From Skeletonema marinoi (Eukaryota; Bacillariophyta; Thalassiosirophyceae; Thalassiosirales; Thalassiosiraceae): a DNA stretch of 64,000 bases. Below, piece after piece: positions 51,194 through 60,079 of the stretch; within the stretch, counting starts at the first letter, position 1, and each line of letters begins with the position of its first letter. A program made the translations under genes and the position numbers. The notes beneath the pieces are model-generated. The model was not told the DNA's origin. It saw only the letters and a program-made list of their open reading frames with translations, and ran no database searches. The stretch covers positions 186,001 through 250,000 of the forward strand of contig CM060488.1 of NCBI GenBank assembly GCA_030544225.1, read 5' to 3'.

Positions 51194-52744
51194 ATGATTG
51201 GACGGCGGACGCTCATCTTCTATGCCTGGCTAGTGTTGCTATGCCCGACGTTCGCTCTCGAGGCTACGTGGACACCAAACGAAGCAGACAGTGTAGATCA
51301 AGGTGGAGATGGGGGACCTCTTCCAGTCTCACTGGCTCAGAGGAAACAGTTGCTTGAGCTTGAATCTGCCATTGTACAATCTCAGGATCCACAAGCCACG
51401 CTATCACATGTAGCGCAGCAGAATGGAATGTCACCACAAGATTTGGCTGGTATGTTGAATAGAAATCGCAAGGAACTCGAGGAAACAGGACAATTAGAGC
51501 AGATGCAAACAGAGGTAGATGCTGCCATCATGCAAGGGCAAGGAGCAGGAGGAGGAAGATCAATGAGCGCCACACTGCCTAGGCGTATCATCGGACTTGT
51601 ATCCTCGATATTAGTGGCAATCATGAAAACTGCAGCAGTTCAAATATCAAAAAAGCCAAAGCAATCTACAATTCTGGCGTGTTTGCTCCTTGCAACAGTG
51701 CTTGTATCATATAACGCTCCTAGAAATGGGATTGTCGTCTTCCCTCCCTTCTCAAGTGGTCATACTACGATTGTACAACCTCCTAATGATTACTTGCAGA
51801 ATTACTTTGTCAGTAAGTGGACAAGTGCGAATGGATGGGAAAACAGCCTACCTGCACAAAGTAAAGTGGCTGCCAAAAAGAAAGGCTCTAAGAGTAAGAA
51901 ACAACCATTATTTGGGGTTGGAATGACAAGCTCGCTTGAGATTGACACAGCCAACGCAGTAGAGGATGTTACAGTAGAATCTACGCGAAATGAAGATGGA
52001 TATTCACTGGTTGCATCTGCATTCAAATTGATTCCTACAAGTGACAGTGACGATGAAGATGATTTGGAACAGGAGTACATGGAGGAATCCGTCAAATCAA
52101 TATTCCTTGAAAGAAAGTTCTCAGAATTCATTCCAGGGTCATCACAATCGCTAAAGTTTCGTTCTTTCTTGGTGGCTGCAGAAGGAAGTGATGAAGAAGA
52201 TGATGTTGTCGAGGGTGCGCTGATGGTGATGAAAATGCTAGGTGACTTTGGTCGCTACGGGATTGAACCCATGTGTTTTTCGTATGAATTGGAAGAGGAG
52301 GAAGAAGATGACCCCATGACCCACTGCGTTGCATATCACACACTAAAAGGTGGGCACTTTGATGGAGAGATTAAGTTCTCGCTTGATCAGACAGAGGAAG
52401 GAATTGTTGTTAGCGTTACCCTTGCAATCCCACAGGGAGGTCGAGCGCCACCAGAACGTCTCGCCAAAGCAATGGTTTCTTCTATGACTGAATCCATTGT
52501 CGAATCATCTCGCATACGTACAAAGCAAACGCTCTCGAGGAGGAGTCAAAGTCAGATGTATCGTGCTCGTGCAAGTGGGAGTGCAACTTTAAAGCGGCAT
52601 TTAAGATATGAACAAGAAAAGAGTCAAGAGGAAATGGCAAAAGACCGAAAGCGGAAATGGAAACGAAACAATCCAGACGCAGGACGTTATCGGCCAACTG
52701 GCTGCCGTGGTCCTTCAGGCTCCGGCCCACAGCACGGTTTTTGA
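51194..52744 (+). CDS. Unrecognised secretory-leader membrane protein
   Basis: 516 aa. Signal peptide at residues 1-21 (LIFYAWLVLLCPTFA), a Gln-rich helical part (40-110), a second hydrophobic segment at about 158-175 (STILACLLLATVLVSY), then an acidic, mostly beta-like domain (about 230-430) and a very basic tail (DRKRKWKRNNPDAGRYR). Topology is probably a lumenal N-terminus and cytosolic C-terminal domain. No domain family recognised. Confidence 0.65.
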   Translation: MIGRRTLIFYAWLVLLCPTFALEATWTPNEADSVDQGGDGGPLPVSLAQRKQLLELESAIVQSQDPQATLSHVAQQNGMSPQDLAGMLNRNRKELEETGQLEQMQTEVDAAIMQGQGAGGGRSMSATLPRRIIGLVSSILVAIMKTAAVQISKKPKQSTILACLLLATVLVSYNAPRNGIVVFPPFSSGHTTIVQPPNDYLQNYFVSKWTSANGWENSLPAQSKVAAKKKGSKSKKQPLFGVGMTSSLEIDTANAVEDVTVESTRNEDGYSLVASAFKLIPTSDSDDEDDLEQEYMEESVKSIFLERKFSEFIPGSSQSLKFRSFLVAAEGSDEEDDVVEGALMVMKMLGDFGRYGIEPMCFSYELEEEEEDDPMTHCVAYHTLKGGHFDGEIKFSLDQTEEGIVVSVTLAIPQGGRAPPERLAKAMVSSMTESIVESSRIRTKQTLSRRSQSQMYRARASGSATLKRHLRYEQEKSQEEMAKDRKRKWKRNNPDAGRYRPTGCRGPSGSGPQHGF

Positions 52745-52877
52745 GCGATGAGATTCGGCCTCCTTTTTGCCAATGAACTATCTTGCGTTAACTCTAAACC
52801 CAAATTCTACGGCACTTGGAAAACTCTTTTATTGTATATGATATCCTGAGTGGGCCCAACACTGTTATAACCAGTTA

Positions 52878-54107
52878 CTATTTATCATGAGCATCGACAG
52901 GTAAAAACAACCCATCGTAAGCTAGCTCTACCTTGACATCTAGGTGCTTCAACTCTTCATTCGCTTCATCGTGGGGTAGGAATTGATCACAGCTCATTCC
53001 CACCAAAAACGTACGCTTTGGTTTGAGCCTCCTAATGAGTGTCAATGCGTCTTTAAACGAGAAATGGGTCTTGTTTGGTCGGTCCCAATTGAGCGAGTCA
53101 ACGACAAGAACATCAATCGGTGGCAATTTCTCTAATATGAACTCTTCTGTCTCAGGAAGCATTCTGCTGATGTCCGATAGATAAACAACATTCATTTTCT
53201 GTTCACCATCTGCTACCGAAAATGCGTAACCATTGCACACTAAATCCTCACCATGCATGACTGGAAGAGGTATCATCTCTAAACCGGCTGCGTTAAAAGG
53301 CTTGAAATTTTGAACTACTCGCCAGTCCAACTTCGATACGTGTCGGTGGATCTTCGATCCGTCTGGACAAGTTTTCTCTCCTGCAACTAGAGATTCCGTA
53401 CTCTCCTCCTTTGGAAACAAGTAAAAGAGTTGCGTTTTGAGTGCTTCAATGCAGGTTGCGGAAAGGAATACCGAGAGAGGACTTTGCTCAGGTAAACCCG
53501 TCTTGGCATTTCTTGTTGGTTGCATTTGAAAGCCTCTCAGATCATCTAAACCGGCCATTGCATCCATATGTTCATGGCTTAGCACAACAGAATCAATTGA
53601 TGTTAAACCATGCCGGGGCATCCAACGCAGTGCATTCTCTGTGAAGGTCTTACCAGCGTCTATCAGAACCGTTCTAGTTTCATTCGAAGCATCAGAAGCT
53701 TCTTGGCCATCTACAATTGCATCATTATTTCGGTGTACAATCATAACAGAAGGATTTCCTCTATAGTTTTTGTTATTGCTTGGATCACCTGCTGTCGCAA
53801 GACTGCTTACTCGACAGGAATTCTTCATTTTCTCCATGTACTCATTAGAATTGTTGTGTAACGGAGGAACAGAGTTTTTACCAGCATTAAATAGGAGAGC
53901 ACAATTAGGCTTAGGACAGCCAGTCGAAGAGCCAGTGCCCAGGAAAAGCAAACCTGGTTTTACTTTTTGTGATGGGGCTATACTATCACAAGATGCCGAT
54001 AATGATGACGAGGGCCGATGACCACTCTTCTTGTCGTGATAATAATTGTAAAGCAGAGAGCACGATGCCACTGCCAAAGCAGCACTTTGTCGATGATATT
54101 GTTGCAT
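52878..54107 (-). CDS. Metallo-beta-lactamase-fold hydrolase (PhnP/GLDDLR subfamily)
   Basis: 409 aa from the first in-frame ATG. Early motif LFLGTGSSTGCPKPNC and the metal site VVLSHEHMDAMAGLDDLRGF mark the metallo-beta-lactamase phosphodiesterase fold related to PhnP and tRNase Z. The last His of HxHxDH is Ala here; I recall the same substitution in eukaryotic GLDDLR proteins, so it is probably a family trait. Other metal ligands: PVMHGED and YLSDIS. A hydrophobic stretch near the N-terminus (AALAVASCSLLYNYY) may be an anchor or import signal. Substrate unknown. Confidence 0.8.
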   Translation of the reverse strand: MQQYHRQSAALAVASCSLLYNYYHDKKSGHRPSSSLSASCDSIAPSQKVKPGLLFLGTGSSTGCPKPNCALLFNAGKNSVPPLHNNSNEYMEKMKNSCRVSSLATAGDPSNNKNYRGNPSVMIVHRNNDAIVDGQEASDASNETRTVLIDAGKTFTENALRWMPRHGLTSIDSVVLSHEHMDAMAGLDDLRGFQMQPTRNAKTGLPEQSPLSVFLSATCIEALKTQLFYLFPKEESTESLVAGEKTCPDGSKIHRHVSKLDWRVVQNFKPFNAAGLEMIPLPVMHGEDLVCNGYAFSVADGEQKMNVVYLSDISRMLPETEEFILEKLPPIDVLVVDSLNWDRPNKTHFSFKDALTLIRRLKPKRTFLVGMSCDQFLPHDEANEELKHLDVKVELAYDGLFLPVDAHDK

Positions 54108-54357
54108 CTTAATATTATGTATCAATTGTCTCCAGGTAGGAGAAATGATGTAATGAGTATGATGGTTGTTGGCTACCAGCCAGTGTTATTGGCAGGTGAA
54201 CTGAGGGTGAACTGGCAGGTGTGGCAGGTTGATAGTGTATTGCGTAGTATTGCGTGCGATGGCCGATGGCTGGTTTGTGGTTTGTGGTTTTGGCAGTGCG
54301 GTGGGTTCGTTTGGCATGCTGAAATAAAGTGTTGTCTTGTGAGATGATGAGACAAAG

Positions 54358-56239
54358 ATGGGTATCTCACTCAAGATTTTTGAAGAACAAATCCGAACAA
54401 ACATCAAAAATAAAATGCCGAACCAAATCCAAACCATCATAACAATGATGCCGCTCCCGTATCCACACCTCCTTCTCACGTGGCTAGCACTAGCTGCACC
54501 ATGCTATGCTTTTCTCGGTGTCAGAAGTGGTGCTGTAGCTGGGGATACCAAGTTTCGCCCCATTTCGCGGCTTCTTGCATCAAAAAGTGATGGCAGTGAA
54601 GATGATGAGAACCTTTGTGTCAGTAGGCGTTCGTTGCTGCAAGAAGTAGGCGTTTCGTTTGCGGGTTCTGTTTCGGCTGGACCTTTCTTATCATTATATC
54701 GCTCTTTCTGCACTAGTCAAGAATCCAATGGAGCTAATGCGATGGGCCTCGTGCATTTCCCTTGCAAAGAAGGGGTTCTGATGAACAAATACCATTTGAT
54801 GAGAGCTGGGCAAAGTGGTTTGGAATCGCAGAACATATTGAGTACTAATCCTCTCTTCATGACAAATACAGAAGACGGGTTGACAGAATTAGGACTAATG
54901 CAAGTTGAAGAAGCTTGCAGTCAACTGATTGCAAATAATATCAACCCTTCTGTCATCAAGTATAGTCTTGCCAGTAAGTGTATTGATACATCAAACGCTA
55001 TCGCTAACACTTTGATGGTGGGTAGAAATCGTATTGTTCCTGAATTTACATTTATGGATCCCAGAGTAAGTGTCTTTGTTTGAATTGTGACTTTGTCTTT
55101 TGAACTGAATATGCTCACATACAAGATTCCCACTGTGCTTCAAGGGGGCTGGTTACTGGGACGGAAAAGACCTTGCAACAACAGAAGCAGCTATCTTTGC
55201 TCTAGATGCTGCCGAAGCTGGCGTTGATGGAACTGGCGGCAGGCCTCCTGCAAATGATGACGGCACAGCAAATGAAACGCTATGGGACCAAGTTATTCGT
55301 CTTCGACAACTCATGTCTGTGCTTGAAACGCAGTACTCTGGCGATGAGATCCTGCTCGTATTTCCTGATGGAACCTCTCCAGCTCTGCTTTCATGCCTGA
55401 TAGCTGGTGTTGACTTGGAGGATGTTCATGCCTTCAATTTTGAGCCCGGTGAGGTGCGCATCGATGTAACTATGAAATCGACGATTGAGTCGTATGCAGC
55501 AAGAAAGACAGCCCCACAATACACACAAACGCTCGAGATGGGAAAACAGCATCTTGCAACTCTTCGGAAAGAACAAAAAGTCCTCGCTGATGCAAGGGAA
55601 CAGCCGCGTACACTACTCGTGCCTTCCAAAACACCATCGTCACCGCCACGACAAGCTGTTGTTAATGATGTTCTGAAAGCACAATCAGGTGTTGAAGATA
55701 GTATTGCAAAGAGGAAAGAGGCTTCGATGAAAAGAAGACAAGCTTATGTAACCGAGAGCTTGAAGAGAAGCCAAGAACCTATCGTAAATGGTGACGTAGT
55801 TGATTATCCTAAGTTTTCAGACTACATGCCAGTTGCTTCATTAGGAGCAATCGCGTCTATGTCTATTTGGAGGCCTCCACGAGAAGATGATCAAGAAACA
55901 GCGGGGGTGATTGGAAGAGAAGCTGTACCTTTACCAAATGTAGCTTATACCAATTCGACGGGGCCAACGATGATGGCACCAATGGCCAGCGCAAGCGTGC
56001 TTGAAAACAAACCGGTTACAGCAACAAAAAGTGCGCTGCCAATGGTCAGCCCGGCTATTACTCAAGAAGTGCCCGTTCTCTCAGCAGATGTCGGACCAAA
56101 CGTTTTTGAGGACAAGCCAGTTCTTTCGAAAGAAGACAGAATCAATGCTGCTAATCAAGCAATGGAGGAGTATTTAGAACAAGATGATGGCGGAGACGAC
56201 TGGTTACTTTCCCTCCAAGATATTATGGGTGATGAATAA
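54358..56239 (+). CDS. Histidine-phosphatase-like (phosphoglycerate mutase-like) protein with RAG motif, plastid-targeted
   Basis: Exons 54358-55065 and 55145-56239 join in phase 0, 600 aa. A signal segment ends in CYAFLGVRS, an AF plastid motif; translation may start at a later Met (MPNQ or MMPL). The core resembles plant plastid proteins of the phosphoglycerate mutase-like family: YHLMRAGQSGLES, STNPLFMTN, EFTFMDPRGAGYWD across the splice, GTGGRPPANDDGTANETL and VLETQYSGDEILLVFPDGT. The catalytic RHG is RAG, so the nucleophilic His is missing, as I recall for the plant relatives. The C-terminal 250 residues, mostly disordered, are not recognised. Function is unknown, probably non-catalytic. 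Confidence 0.8.
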
Positions 56240-56345
56240 CTCTTATACGCATAATTAGTATACACAGATCACTAGCTACCTAAACACTTGCTCAATAACT
56301 TCTATCATCATCATACAACACAAATCCTGACACAAATGGAGGTGA

Positions 56346-59300
56346 CTACTCGTGCTGAGAAGATGCATAGAGTGCGAAGGCCACTTGTGACCCAAAGCCT
56401 GCAGCAAATCTCAAAGCATATCGACAAGCATATGCTCCTCCCTTGGAAATCTTAATGTCACCAAGATATTCATCCCTTTCCTTGTAATTTGGCATCGGCG
56501 GGACCACTTGTCTCATGAGAACTTCAACAGCTGCAACATCTTCAAATGACACTCCCATAGGATGGCCCGTGAATCCTTTTGTGTTTAGAATCAACAGCTT
56601 TGAAAGGAGCTCGTCCCCAAAGGCTGCGCGAAGAGCACCAACCTCATTTCCAGCACAACTTGCTGCGGCAGAAGCATGGGTAGAAGTTTCATGGCTAAAA
56701 TACACACCATGTGTTGCAATCTCGGCCCTACTGATACCGTGAACAAGCTCAATTTCACTCAAGAATCGATTCAACTCAGATGCAATGTGCTTCCTATCTA
56801 AAGCAGCACCATGGAATGCAGAATTGGAGTATTGAGTTGCCAACAATCGAGCACGGATTTCGCATGGATTGCAACCTTTAATAGCTGGTAACTTCATGCG
56901 CTCTTGGCAGCTAGATTCAGTCTCTAACACCATTCCGATACCTCCTGCACCCATAATCATTCCAGAGCGACGCCTATCAAAAGGACATGCAGCATCCTCA
57001 ACGGCTGCTTCTGTAGTAGCGGCGCCCAATGCACGGAATCCAGATCCTAGCCATGGAAGAAGAGTTCCGCCTGAGCCATTGTCTCCAGCAACAACTACAA
57101 CACGCTCAGCACGCCCAGATATAAGCATGTCCTGGGCCATTCCAATGGCCTGTGTAGTTCCGGCACATGCTGCATTGGTCTGGGTATTTGGACCGCGGCA
57201 TCCAGCCAGCTGTGCCAATTGAGCATTTCCAAGAACTAGAACACGGAAGAGGAACTTTCGGTCAAATTGATACGGACCAGTGGAAGCAGTTGATGACACA
57301 CTGCTATCATCACTGGCGTTATCTCCACCCTCAACTTCACGAACGCGAGACAAAAGACGCGCAAAAGCAGCTTCATCATCATCCGCAAGCTGCCTATCGG
57401 GGGCAACTCGCAAAAGACGATTGCGGAGAGTGAAGACGAGTCGCTCAGCTGAAGCTGCACCTACTGTTTTCGATTGCAGAAACTTCATCACTTCACCCAC
57501 GGCAGCGTCCATGGCAGGGAAGCTAGATGCGTAAACAACGCCAGTGCTATCACGGTATTGTTCAGGAAGCTTCCATTCAGATGGGTCATTCGACTTTCCT
57601 GATACTAGACCAGCTGACTTTAGCGCCTCCAAACCTGCTGCCACTGCTACTTGTGCTGCAATGTCCATTGTTTCGGCTAGTCCAGCAGGGACGCCATAAC
57701 TATCAGTCAAGTCAATCGTTCCCAATTGAGCGGCGACCTTAATGACATCTTTATCTGAACTGACAGGGAATGCCTCAGTCTTCCCTCCCCCGAGCTTCTT
57801 GAGCTGCACCACATTCTTATCTAGCATTGCCATTTTCAGGGTTCCTGAAATAGGACGAATGCATTGCAACTTGCCCTCTACCAATTTTTGGAGATTGGAA
57901 GGGTCGAATACCTGCCCAATTTCATCTCCGTAGGGCATTCCTGCGGAAGTACCAGTAATAACGCAAGCAACGCGAGCTTTGGCGTCTGCGTATTTGTCAA
58001 GTGCAGTTCCACTTACAGATTTAGTTAGAACCTCAAGGACCCCCGTTACTGGAGTAGACAATGCCTCCCGCTTTGCCAAACGTAGCACCATTGGTGGTGC
58101 AAGATGTGTAGATGTGCCTTCTGGTTCTGGTTCCGAGTCAAGCGGCACACGCGAGTATGAACGCCTCCATTTTGAGTCGATGCCATTGAGATAGTATGTG
58201 CCAGGAAACATACGCCCGTTGGTAGGATACACTGGAGAGTATGGTGCTCCGCCACGATGCATACGAGCTCTTGTCTCCAGTGCCAAATCAAGCTCTTGTG
58301 GGTGGACTTGTTCACGAGAAGCAAGGCGTTGGTCAATATTGAGATTCTTTACCATTTCATCAATAGTGAAAATCCTTCCTTGACCAATCGTCTCGTTTGT
58401 GGACTGAGTTGGATCTCGGATATGAAGACGATACATGGTTGCCAATGCCCCACTTCCATAGGAGAATACGACAGCAGTCTTTCCGCTTGTCAATTCACCC
58501 CTACTTCCAACTTTGTCTACAAGTGACGCCAATCCAAAGAATACACTCGCTGTGTATGTATTGCCAACAATCTTTGAAGCAGCATTGGCGTCAGTGAGAC
58601 GAGTGTTGTAAGATGACTTGGAGACGTTTTTGAGTGTGCCTTCCAATGCCTTATCAGAATAAGTGTCCTCAATTGGCTTGGTTAGATATTCCTTTGCAAT
58701 GGGGGAATCAGATTCATCCTCCTCCTCGGCCTTTTTCTCCTCTGCAAAAAGGTTCTTGCCGTCAAGCTTTCGCGCATGCTTGCGTCTTGCATCCACAAAG
58801 TGCATGCGACCATAGCTCTTCTGCACGAGCTTATTGTAGGGTGCATGGAAGACAAAGTAATCCGCCGAGTCTGCATCAAAATGATCTCCATCTTTGCTTC
58901 CACCTTGTGATGATTGGTCAACTCCGTTCAGGGCATCCACTTTGTTGCAAAACTTGGTATAACAATCTTCCAATGCACGATAATAACAAACTTGGCTCAA
59001 TGCCCCGTCCACCACAGGATACTCCACGCTATGATCAGGTTTAAAGAAGTCATAAACATTACTAGCATGTGTCGCCCTCTCTCGTGGATCAACTAATGCC
59101 AGCGGCGCATTCCTTCCGATCAATACTGCCACGGCTCCAGCACCACATGTTGGGCGGGCCGGACCACGTGCATAGGTAGCAATGTCTACAGCAACGACAA
59201 TCGCATATCTTCCATCCCAAGCATCGGACTCTACCCAGTTGAAGGCATTGAGTAGCGCGGCCGTTCCACCATAACAAGCATTAATCACAGTGGCTCCTTC

Positions 59301-59744
59301 AATATCGGTATTATTAGGAAAGAGATCCATAAGGACAGTCTTGGTAGACTTGGATTTATCCACGAGGGTTTCTGTGCCCACCTCCAGCCGTCCTACCGAG
59401 TTCGGATCAATCTTGTACTTCTCAAGGAGGGCATGAGTTACAGTTAATGCCATGGAGTTGACATCCTCGGCATCGCCCGTCACAGCCATGGCCTCTTGTC
59501 CAAGGCCGAGGGTGTAGCGTCCCTGTGATACGCCGGAGTGTTCTTCAAGTTTGCTCTGTGAGATGTATGTGCGGGGAGTGTAAATTTCCATGGCGAGAAT
59601 GCCGACATTTTTGCCATTGCCGCGAGGTTGAGCAGCAGGAGTTTCATTTTTGCTGCTTTTGGAGGGGGAAGAAAAGCTGCTGGTGCGACGGTAGGCGCTG
59701 GAGGCGATTGCTCCGGCTACTGCACCGACTGCTAGGCTCGTCAT
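56346..59744 (-). CDS. HMGS: HMG-CoA synthase fused to a beta-ketoacyl-synthase domain
   Basis: 1132 aa in one exon. Residues about 45-560 are HMG-CoA synthase (mevalonate pathway, acetoacetyl-CoA plus acetyl-CoA): catalytic Glu in EVGTETLVDKS, Cys in NACYGGTAALLNAFNW, His in FHAPYNKLVQKSYGRM. From about 595 follows a second thiolase-fold unit like a ketoacyl synthase: VACVITGTSAGMPYG, active Cys in TNAACAGTTQAIGMA, His in SHETSTHAS and GHPMGVSFED, so its Cys-His-His triad looks complete. Ordinary HMG-CoA synthases are about 450-520 aa. No stop or splice site is needed between the parts. The N-terminus has a hydrophobic Ala-rich stretch, maybe a membrane anchor. Confidence 0.88.
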   Translation of the reverse strand: MTSLAVGAVAGAIASSAYRRTSSFSSPSKSSKNETPAAQPRGNGKNVGILAMEIYTPRTYISQSKLEEHSGVSQGRYTLGLGQEAMAVTGDAEDVNSMALTVTHALLEKYKIDPNSVGRLEVGTETLVDKSKSTKTVLMDLFPNNTDIEGATVINACYGGTAALLNAFNWVESDAWDGRYAIVVAVDIATYARGPARPTCGAGAVAVLIGRNAPLALVDPRERATHASNVYDFFKPDHSVEYPVVDGALSQVCYYRALEDCYTKFCNKVDALNGVDQSSQGGSKDGDHFDADSADYFVFHAPYNKLVQKSYGRMHFVDARRKHARKLDGKNLFAEEKKAEEEDESDSPIAKEYLTKPIEDTYSDKALEGTLKNVSKSSYNTRLTDANAASKIVGNTYTASVFFGLASLVDKVGSRGELTSGKTAVVFSYGSGALATMYRLHIRDPTQSTNETIGQGRIFTIDEMVKNLNIDQRLASREQVHPQELDLALETRARMHRGGAPYSPVYPTNGRMFPGTYYLNGIDSKWRRSYSRVPLDSEPEPEGTSTHLAPPMVLRLAKREALSTPVTGVLEVLTKSVSGTALDKYADAKARVACVITGTSAGMPYGDEIGQVFDPSNLQKLVEGKLQCIRPISGTLKMAMLDKNVVQLKKLGGGKTEAFPVSSDKDVIKVAAQLGTIDLTDSYGVPAGLAETMDIAAQVAVAAGLEALKSAGLVSGKSNDPSEWKLPEQYRDSTGVVYASSFPAMDAAVGEVMKFLQSKTVGAASAERLVFTLRNRLLRVAPDRQLADDDEAAFARLLSRVREVEGGDNASDDSSVSSTASTGPYQFDRKFLFRVLVLGNAQLAQLAGCRGPNTQTNAACAGTTQAIGMAQDMLISGRAERVVVVAGDNGSGGTLLPWLGSGFRALGAATTEAAVEDAACPFDRRRSGMIMGAGGIGMVLETESSCQERMKLPAIKGCNPCEIRARLLATQYSNSAFHGAALDRKHIASELNRFLSEIELVHGISRAEIATHGVYFSHETSTHASAAASCAGNEVGALRAAFGDELLSKLLILNTKGFTGHPMGVSFEDVAAVEVLMRQVVPPMPNYKERDEYLGDIKISKGGAYACRYALRFAAGFGSQVAFALYASSQHE

Positions 59745-60079
59745 TGTTGTCAGATATGTTTATGATGTGATGATTGCGGATGATAGAGGATTTGATGGAT
59801 GTTCTGTCAATCTTTGGGGAAGGATTCGGCAGATGCTTGGCATTGGCATTTTGGTTCTTTGACACGAAAAGTGCAGGAGTAGTGCGCAAAGCAAAGAAAG
59901 CAGTTCGTGGGCCCAGACTGCAGATCATCGCCCACGCCCATCACAAAATCAAAATCCCCACCATCAAAAAAGAAACTACCAAGCCAAGCCATCACTAGTA
60001 GTAGCGACTGCGAGGTTGGCTTTCCACCTATCAACTGAACTCCGAGACAGCGTCACGCCCATTCTATCACGCAACAATA
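59745..60079. other. Divergent promoter region of HMG-CoA synthase fusion and gyrase A
   Basis: 335 bp between head-to-head genes. No repeat or RNA feature seen; open frames on both strands are without family features. Confidence 0.45.
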
